From NCBI RefSeq assembly GCF_050434145.1, contig NZ_JBNPVX010000059.1:1-9732 (forward strand): 9,732 nt of DNA, in the 5' to 3' direction. The stretch comes from JAISST01 sp050434145. GTDB lineage: Bacteria > Fusobacteriota > Fusobacteriia > Fusobacteriales > Fusobacteriaceae. This document shows positions 1 through 9,300 of the stretch, piece after piece. The first letter of the stretch is position 1; each line of letters opens with the position of its first letter. Below the pieces are notes generated by a model. The model made no database searches. It was not told the origin of the DNA and saw only the letters and a program-made list of their open reading frames with translations. Both the position numbers and the translations under genes were made by a program.

Positions 1-360
1 AAGCCTATTTATCCAAGTACACAAATATTTTTTACTTATAATTATGAAAATGGAGGAAGAGGAAAAGATAATACAAAATCAGAATGGGCTAATACATTGG
101 AATATATAGCACATAAAGCTGGAGGTGGACAAGTACCAAAAGGTAAAAATCCATATTCTGCTGGAGAACTATTAGGAGGATATACAGCAAGTCTACAGAC
201 TGTACCAGATGATGAACTAGATCCAGATATAAATGGAAATATGGATACATTCACAAGTACAGTGGGAACAAGTGAAGCATTAGGATTATTAACCAATGGA
301 AATGGAGTATATATAGATGAGCCAGCATGGATATCAAGTATAGAATTAGGAGCTAATATA
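1..360 (+). other. Remainder of fusobacterial autotransporter N-terminal domain
   Basis: Residues 1-120 precede the beta-helix and are neither proline-rich nor repetitive. They include FFTYNYENGG, SEWANTLEYIAHKAGGG, NPYSAGELLGGYTASL and, near the end, YIDEPAWISSIELGANIKPLNP. This layout, a globular segment ending in a short Ile/Glu/Leu strand followed by 'IKPLNP' and then a proline-rich linker, is what I recall of the N-terminal domain shared by large Fusobacterium autotransporters. The signal peptide and the first part of the domain lie upstream of the window. Its role in the family is not established; it would sit at the distal, surface-exposed end or take part in export. The assignment rests on recalled pattern, not on an alignment. 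Confidence 0.65.
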
Positions 361-3300
361 AAACCATTAAATCCAGATTTACCAGTAATAAATAAGAATG
401 TAAGTATATCAGTAGGGACACCGACTTTGGCTGGAATACCAAATCCATCAGTACCAGCAATAGCAGCACCAACAGCTCCATCTACAGTGGTAGTACCAAC
501 AATAAGTGTAACAGCCCCATCATCAGTGGCACAAATAACAATAAATGCACCAACAATGCCAAGTCCATCAGTGCCTGGTGAAAAAGATATTGTTGCACCA
601 ACTGTTACATTACCAAGCACAGTCGATCCAACAATGTTTTCAGCACCTGAGAAACCTGTAATAATACCACCATCTTTGCCCTCTATGCCAAGTATTCCGA
701 CAGCAACTGGTGGAGCGAATCCTACTACAACTTATTACTGGTGGGATGGAAATGATGGAGTAATTTCACAGATTTCATTAGAAAGTGGAACATATAATAT
801 TGGGGGTGGAGCAAATGCATATGTAGTGGATATAACAGGCCCACATTCAGCATCTGCATATATTGGAACGACACCTTTAAATACATTTCCTACAACAACA
901 GGAGTACAACCAACTGTTTCACGAAGATTTTTTCACACTCTTTTAAATGTAGGATATTCACATTATAGTAGCAATGTAGTTATTAACTTTAATGTTAATA
1001 ATGCACAAATAATAGATAATGAAACTGAGGGAACAGTATCAGGCAATCTAACAACTCATGCAGCTAATGGGTATATTGCAGCCTCAGAAGTAACGAGATA
1101 TCATGGCTATCAAAGTGAAGTTGGAGTACAAGGTAGTGACAATGGAGCAACAGAATTATTATTTATGAATAAAGGAACAGTCAATATAAATGGTAATAAT
1201 TCATCATATTTTTATGTGACAACCCATAGTAACGGACCATTTAGAACAAATTATATTGATAATACAGGGATAATAAACGCAAATGGTGATGGTAGTTTAA
1301 TAATTTCACATACTCCTGATACTTCTTTAAAAACTGCCCATATATATGTTAATAGTGGAACCGGAACAAATGGAATGTATGCAAATGGTAAAAATGCAAA
1401 AATCATGGCTTGGTCATACATGCAAGACTATGCACCAGCAGCATTTGTAAATGATGGGGTTGCTAAATTGCAAGGTAGTGGCACATATGGTCTAATATTT
1501 AGCAGTCAACATACAACTCATGCAGAAAGTAATGCATATATAAAAGTACCAATAGTAATTACTGGTGATGGTGCTACAGGGGTAGTATTCCAAAATTCAA
1601 CAGTAACTAATACAAGAAATTTAGTAAAATTTGATATAGGAAAAGAAATTCAAACAAGCTATGGAAATGATTTGGCACTTACATGGACATCAGATCCAAC
1701 TAGAATCGCAGATGGGGATTTGGTTGAGCAGTCTATAGGTTTATACCATGATACCATAGGAACAGCAACAGTTACTGCAGCAGAAGTAGAATTGGGACAA
1801 TATGCAGACACAAGTGTAGGAATATATGTTGCTAGTGGAAAAATAAATATAATTCAAAATCAACATGAAACGACACCAACTCAAAGTCAAATCACAATTT
1901 CAGGTGGTACAGATAACATAGGTATTTTGGCAAAAGGTGGTGATATAGATTACCAAGGTGATATAAATATAGATGGTGGAAGTATAGCTGGTGAAGGACA
2001 TAAAGCTGCAGTAGTACAAGGTGCAACTACAATTAATTTGTTTGGGACTGTATCAGTGGGGACCTCAAGTAGTTTGGCAGCAAATACGACACCAATATAT
2101 GCAGACGCAGGTGGGACTATAAATGTTTATGCAACAGGATCTATTGGAACTCCAACTAATGGTGGAGACGGAGTAAAAATATTTGCTTCTGGAGAAAGTA
2201 TTGGTGCATTTGCAACAAGTACAGGGACAGTGAGTACAATTAACATGAATCGAAATATTAGTCCTGTAGTTCCAGCACCTATATCAGGTCCAGTACCTCA
2301 ACCAACAATTAGTCCAGATATTTATGTGGAAGGAATCCCAGCAACTGGAGGAAATCCAGCAAAAGGAGTAGGGATATTTGCATCAACAAATGGACATATC
2401 AATTCACAAAATACCTATGTCAAAGTGAAAAATGGTACTACAGCAGTAGCAGCAATAGGAACAAATGCAAAATTAGATTTAACAGGATCTATAATAGATT
2501 ATGATGGAGCAGGGTATGCAGTCTATTCAGATGGAATAGGAACTATTGACCTATCAAATGGTGAAATTGTATTGAGGGGGAATGGTGTTGCTGTAGAAGC
2601 AACCATAGGAGGAACATCACCTATAACTCTTTCTGGTGCTAGAATAACTATGATGTCCAATGATGCCACTGCAGCCATATTGAAAGTAGCAGGTGGGGGT
2701 ACATTAAATCTTACAACAACAAACTTGGTATCAGATGTTGCCAGTGCATTAGGAACAGTAACAATACTAGATGGAACAGATGGTACAAATACATATAGTA
2801 ACTATAAAATAGCTGCAGCAGATGGTGGAAATATGGTAATAGATGGAGATATTTCCAAATCAGATGGAGCAGGAACAAATGGCTATATGTATTTTAGAAG
2901 ATTTTTAGGACAACGACAAAATCTAACAGTAAATAATGGAGTAACTGTAACAGCAAAATTATCAAGCGCACAAGCGAGTGACTTTAAAAATCAAGTTATA
3001 GCAACTGAAATGAACTCTAGTGCAAATGCTGTGAGTAGAAATGAAGCACAAATAAATAATAATGGTACAATAATTGCAGCCAGAACAGATAATGGTAATG
3101 GAGCTGTAGGAGCATTAATAAACTATGGAACTGTAACAAATTCTGGTATTATAGAGATTCAAAAAGATTTTACTGGAATTAAAGGTGGTACTGGTATTTT
3201 TGCAACAAATGGTTCGTATGTGAATAATACAGCTAGTGGAAATATTAATACATATGGAGAAGAAGGACTGGGAATATATGCAACTGCTTGGAGAGAAATA

Positions 3301-6300
3301 AGTGGTGGTGGTTATGCAGGAGCAGAATTCGGAGCAAGTGCATTAGGTCAAGGGTTGACAAAAGTAGAAAACTATGGAAATATCACTACAACAGGAAAAT
3401 CTTCAGTAGGTATTTATATGGATAATAATAGTGATCTTGCAGGAAGTTTAGTCGCAATAAGTGGTGAAAACATGACTGGTGGGACCATAAATGTTGGTGA
3501 AGACTCTATAGCAATGTATGCAAGAGGAAATGGAGTGGTAGCAGATACAAAAATAGGGAACTTTGGAACATTGGTAATAGGAAAAAATGGTGCAGGTATG
3601 TATGGAGAAAATGCCCTTACTATTACTAATATAGGCGACTTATCACTAGGTGAAGGTGCTATAGGAGTAGTGCTAGACCCAGCTTCTACAATAAATGTAG
3701 GAGGCATAGTAGGAACAATAACTGCATCAGCATCAGGAGATAAAGCTGTAATAGCAATAAATGGATCAAAAACATTAACTCCTTTACCTACAACTATTTC
3801 ATTGCCAACATCAACAATAAATTTATCAGGGACTACTGGAGTAACAGGATTGTATGTACAAGGAGCAACAGGAGCAACAAACAAATCTGGAGATTTGAAC
3901 TTAGGAACAAATGGTGTAGGAATATATGTAAATAATGGGGAAGCAAGTAATGCTGGAACAATAAATATGACAGCAGGAAAAACATCAGCAGTAGGTATGT
4001 TCTCTGCAAAAGGAGAAGTAAACAATGCTGCAGGTGCTATAATTAATGTAGGAGATGCAACACAAACAGGTATGGCAGCATGTGGCTCTGGTGCAGAAGC
4101 AGTAAATAATGGAACAATAAATATGAATGTAACAGGAGCAACAGGTATATATGTAAATAATGGAGCCACAATAACAGATAATGCAGCAGGTAGCTTAGGA
4201 TTCAATGCAACTAAAACATTTGGAATAGTATCAGATAATGGAATAGTAAAATTAGCAGGTGGACCTGCATTAACATTGGCAAATAGTAATGAAAGTATTT
4301 ATGTATATGCAAAAAATAATTCAACTGTAAATATTAATGGGCCACTAACTGTAGATGGAGTAGCAGATGCAGGTAACCAAAAATCAGTTGGAATATATTT
4401 AGATGGAACAAACACATTGAATAATGGAAATATTCTTACAGCACAACATGCAGCAATAGGAATCTATGCAAATGGAGCAAATACATTGAATGGTGGTACA
4501 TATGCAGCAGATGGAGATAAATCAGTAGGAGTATACTTCACAAATGGAGGAACACTATCAAATGCAATAGTAGAAGCTGGAAATGGAACTACAGATAGTG
4601 CATTGGGAGTATATGCAGCAGCAGGAACAGTCACAGTAAGTGGTGGATTAAATATAGATTTACAAAATGGAGTAGGAACAGGAATATACTTATCAAATGG
4701 TGCTTCTATGGCAGGAGATACAATTACTATTACTAATGCCAATGCAACTAACTCAAATATAGGAATCTACTATAATGGAACAAGTGGTACAGCAACTCAT
4801 GGTACAGATATAATATTGTCAGGAGCACAGAGATTAGTAGGAATCTATGCAAATGGTGGAATAAGTGTAACAAATAATAAAAATATAACAGATACTACAG
4901 TGCATGATTCAGTAGCAGTATTAGTAGGAGGTGGCTCTACATACACAGGCAGTGGAACACTAACAGGAGCAGCAGGTGGAGATATTATAGGTTATTATGT
5001 AAATGATGGAACAGTGATAAATAGTGGGACAATAGACCTAACAGGAACAGGAACAAATTCTGTGGGAATGGTAGCAGAACCAGGAGCAGGAAAGACAGCA
5101 ATAGTAAAAAATGCAGGAACAATCACAGCAGATACATCAGTGGGATTGTTGATGGCAGGAATGTCAGGAACAGCTAAGGGAGAAAATACAGGAACAATAA
5201 CAGTAGCAGCTACAGGAACAGGAGTATACTTGGAAGGTTCGGGATCTAGTTTTGATGGTACAGGCGGGACCATATCACCAACAGGAACAGCAGGTACGAC
5301 AGCAGTGGGAATAACATTAAATGGAACAGGAGCAGGACAAGTAGTAGATGCAGGAACACTTAACTTAGGAACAGATTCTGTAGGAGTGTATGCAAGCAAT
5401 AACTCACTAGTAGATTTTCCACTAGCATTGACAGGTACAAATGGAACAGGAGTATTTGTCCAAGGTGGAAGTACGATATCAGGTAATGTAGATGGAAGTC
5501 AAGGAACAGACGTAGTATCAGTATTCCTTGATGATGCAACTGCAATTGTTAATAATGCCCAAATTTCTACAGGACAAGTGGGAGCAACAACATCAGTTGG
5601 GTTATACTTGGGAGGAACAGGGCAAACATATAATCTAACAAGTGGAACAATAACAGCAAATAATAGCGGAACTGTAGGTATCAATGTAGCAACAGGAAAT
5701 ACATTAAGCTATGGAACAGGAATAACAACAAATGTAGGAAGTGGAGCAATAGGAATCTATGGAACAGGAGCAGGGACAGTAATAGATACCCAAGGAGGAA
5801 CATTAAATATAGATGGAGCAGGAATAGGTATCTTTGTACAAAGTGGAGCAGTAGCTAATGTAGGAAGTACAGGAGCATTAAATGTAAACTTTACAGGAAC
5901 AGGCGGAGTATTGACATTTAATGATGGAGGTACAATAAACTTAGGAACACAAATAAATATCTTAAGTGGATCAGGAACATTGGCAGCAACAACAAATGGA
6001 AATCTATCAAACTCAGGAACAATAAATATAGGAAATGGTTCAGTGGGGCTATTAGGAATATATAATGCAGCAGGAACATATGCAATAACAAATACTCCAA
6101 CAGGAATAATCAATGTAACAGATGGAGGAGTAGGACTAGCAGCTACAGGTACTGTAGCCACAGTAACAGTAGAAAACCAAGGACAAATCAATGTAGATGG
6201 ATCAAGCTCTGTAGGAATGTACTCAAATATAGGAGGAGTAGATAATTCATCAGGCACAATGACAGTAACCAATGGTGGAATAGGAATCTATGTAGATGGA

Positions 6301-9300
6301 AATGGAAGTATAGTAGACTTGGGAACTATGGATGTCACAGGAGGAGTAGGTTATGTAATAGATGGAATAACATTGGCAGCAGCACCTACAGGAAACTTAA
6401 CATTACATACAGGAACAGCAACAGATTATTCAATAGCAGGTTACTATTTGAATACTAATGGAAATATAGTATTGCCAACAGTAACTCAAGCAGACTATAG
6501 TATAATAGCAGCAATAAATGGTGGAACCAATACAGTAGGGAATGTATCAACAGGGTCAGCAAGTGGAAAGAATCAAATAGGAATCTATGCATCAAACTCA
6601 AATACAACAATAGGATCAGTAACAGTAGATGGGGATGAAAATGTAGGAGTATTTGGAGAGAATGGCACAGTAACAACAGGAGCAATCACAGTAGGAGGGA
6701 CTACACCATCTACATATATATCAGATATGAGTACAGCATCAGTAGGAGCATATATGAAAGATGGAACCTTATCAGTAGCATCATTGGATGTAAAAGATAA
6801 TGGAATAGGAGCTTATGGAGAAAAATCAGATATTACAACAGGAGCGATCCAAGTGGGAGCTACAGGAGTAGGAGCATATGCAAAAGGAACAGGAGTAGAA
6901 ACACTAACAGTGGCATCATTAGATATAGGATCAGGATCATTAGGAGCCTATGGAAAAGATACAAATGTAGTAGTAGCAGGAAATATGGATATTGCCAATG
7001 GAACAGCAGTAGGAATAATAAGTGAAGGAAATGGTGATGTAAACTTTAGTGGAATAGCCACAATAGCAGGAAAAGGAAGCTCAACAGCATCAATAGGAAT
7101 CTACAAAAAAGATGGACAAGGAACAATTACATCATCAGGGACATTTAATGTAGGAGATGGAGGGTATGCAATCTATGCAGATAATGCAGGAAGCAGTAGC
7201 ACAACTACAGTAAATAATAATGCAAATGTGACATTAGGAACATCTTCAGTGGGTATCTATGCAGGTGGACAAGTAGTAGCAAACAACAGTGGAAATATAG
7301 TAGTAGGAGCAACAGATCTAGGAGGAGATACAACAACAGATCATAGTGATTTAAGTAAACATTTGAATTCACTAGCAATGTATGGAGAAAAAGGAGCACA
7401 ATTAACAAATAGTGGAACAATCACAGTAGCCAATGAACATTCATTGGGAGCTTATATAAAAGAATCAGGAACACAATTTACAAATACAGGAATAATTAAT
7501 GTTGATAATGGAGCCACAGGAATCTTGGCAACAAATTTCTCAACAGTAGTAAACAGTGGAACGATCAACTTGGGAAATACAACAGCAGTATGTGGAGCCT
7601 TGAATGTAGGAGTAGGAATCTATGGAGGAACACAATTTACAAATACTAATACAGGAGTAATCAACGTAGGTTCGGGAGTAGGAGTCTATATAGGAGATGC
7701 CACAATATTTAATAACCAAGGAACAATTAACATAGATAATGGAGTAGGCACATCAGGAGATGGAGTATTAAATAATACAGGAACAATAGTGCTAAAAGAT
7801 TTGGATGGATCAGGAGGTACCTCAGGAGGGTTGAAAGGAATATCTGATGAGGGAGGGTTGAATAACCAAGGAGCAATAACAATAACTCCAAATGGCGATA
7901 TAATAATCAACAATCAATATATCCATAGTGGATCATTTGTAGCAGATGGCCATGTAGTAGTAGATAATGCAGTAATAAATATAACAGCAGGAACAGGAAC
8001 AATAGCAGTAGGTTCGATCGAAGGAAACTTTGTATTGGATTCAAGCTTCTTAACCACAGGAAATGGATATGGTTGGTCAGTAAAAGACTTTTTACAAACA
8101 GCCCAAGGAGCAGGAATAACAGGAAGTGATTTAACAGTAAGTGGTTCACCATTATACTATGCAACAATAACAGCAGGATCATTGGAAGTAGCAAAACAAC
8201 CATATGCCTATATAGTAACAGGAACCCAATTTGACAATTTGTATAATGGTTTAGATAGTTTATTAGCACAAGATCAAGAAGGCACAGGCAATGATTCACA
8301 AGTATTGAAGAATTTGAATGCTTATTTGGATAATATATATAATACCCAAGGAGAAGAAGCGTTTAGTTCAGAAGCCTCAAGAACTCTAGCAGAAACAAGA
8401 GGAGATGTATATTCGACAATGCAACAGAGACTAAGTCATGTACAAGGAGCATTTGATAGTGCCTTTAATGAATTAGTAAGCTCACATAATTTTACAAAGG
8501 ATACAGGAAAATATAGTGTAATCTATCAACAAGGAAGTTATGAGGATAAGACATTGGGAGTAGATGATTATGACTATAGAGTACAAGGATTATTGTATAT
8601 GCAAGAATATGAAAGCAGAAATTATGGAAATAAATGGGGCTACAGTTTAGGATTTGCAGTAAGTAGATTTGATTTTGATGATGCACCAACATATGGAGAT
8701 AAATCAAAAGAAGATGTATACTCATTGAGAGCAGGTTTGCATAATGTACATTCCTTTGATGAAGATGATACATGGAGCTTAAGAACAAGATTGGAATTAG
8801 GTTATAATAGACATGAGACAGAAAGAACAATAGAGCTAGACAAAGTATATAAGAATGAAGGCAAGTATAATAGTTATAATGTAAGCTTTGATAATAGGTT
8901 AGCCAAGACTTTATATAGAAGTGATAGATCCGAATTAAAAATTTACGGAGATTTGAACATGGAATATGGACAAATAGATGGATTCACAGAAAAATCAAAG
9001 GGAGATAGCGGGTTAGAATTAAAGTTAAAAGACAGAGACTATTATAGTATAGAGGGAGCAGTAGGAATCCAAGCATCAACACGAGCTTACTTAGGAAAGA
9101 AAATATCAGCCAAATTGACAGGAGACTTGTCTTATGGTTATGACTTTGGAAACAGTCATGATAAGCGAGTAAAAGCGAAGGTAGCAGGCGGAACAGAAGG
9201 ATGGTATAACTTGATAAGACCAGAAGAAGAGAAAGGAAAAATCAAAGGAAATGTAGGATTAACATTTGAGAAAGCAGACAACTATGGAGTAACCTTTGAT

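Noticed and set aside
42..620. Open frame on the minus strand, also others at 3414-4205, 4464-4742, 4995-5399 and 5757-6272
   Set aside because: They lie wholly opposite the autotransporter gene, encode Pro/Val/Ile/Phe-rich protein mirroring ACA/GGA/GTA codons, and arise from the scarcity of T on the coding strand.
5041..5066. Short ACAGGAACAGGAACA runs as phase-variation tracts (also near 7989)
   Set aside because: The hexanucleotide unit keeps the reading frame and only two to three copies occur, so slippage would not switch the gene; it reflects Thr-Gly codon use.
7907..8299. Leu/His/Tyr-rich minus-strand open frame, with similar ones at 6455-6685, 7205-7420 and 8492-8830
   Set aside because: The extreme Leu/His/Tyr content is a frame shadow of the Asn/Thr/Val-rich gene above; no membrane-protein family pattern was recognised.
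8398..8406. RGD triplet (ETRGDVY) as an integrin-binding motif
   Set aside because: It sits in the putative helix between passenger and barrel, expected in the pore or periplasm, so surface integrin binding is unlikely.
1..8490. Passenger as a protease or lipase (fusolisin-like or patatin-like)
   Set aside because: No subtilisin GTSMA, GNSGSP or patatin G-x-S-x-G context was seen with matching partner residues; the Gly/Thr/Asn coil pattern fits an adhesin.
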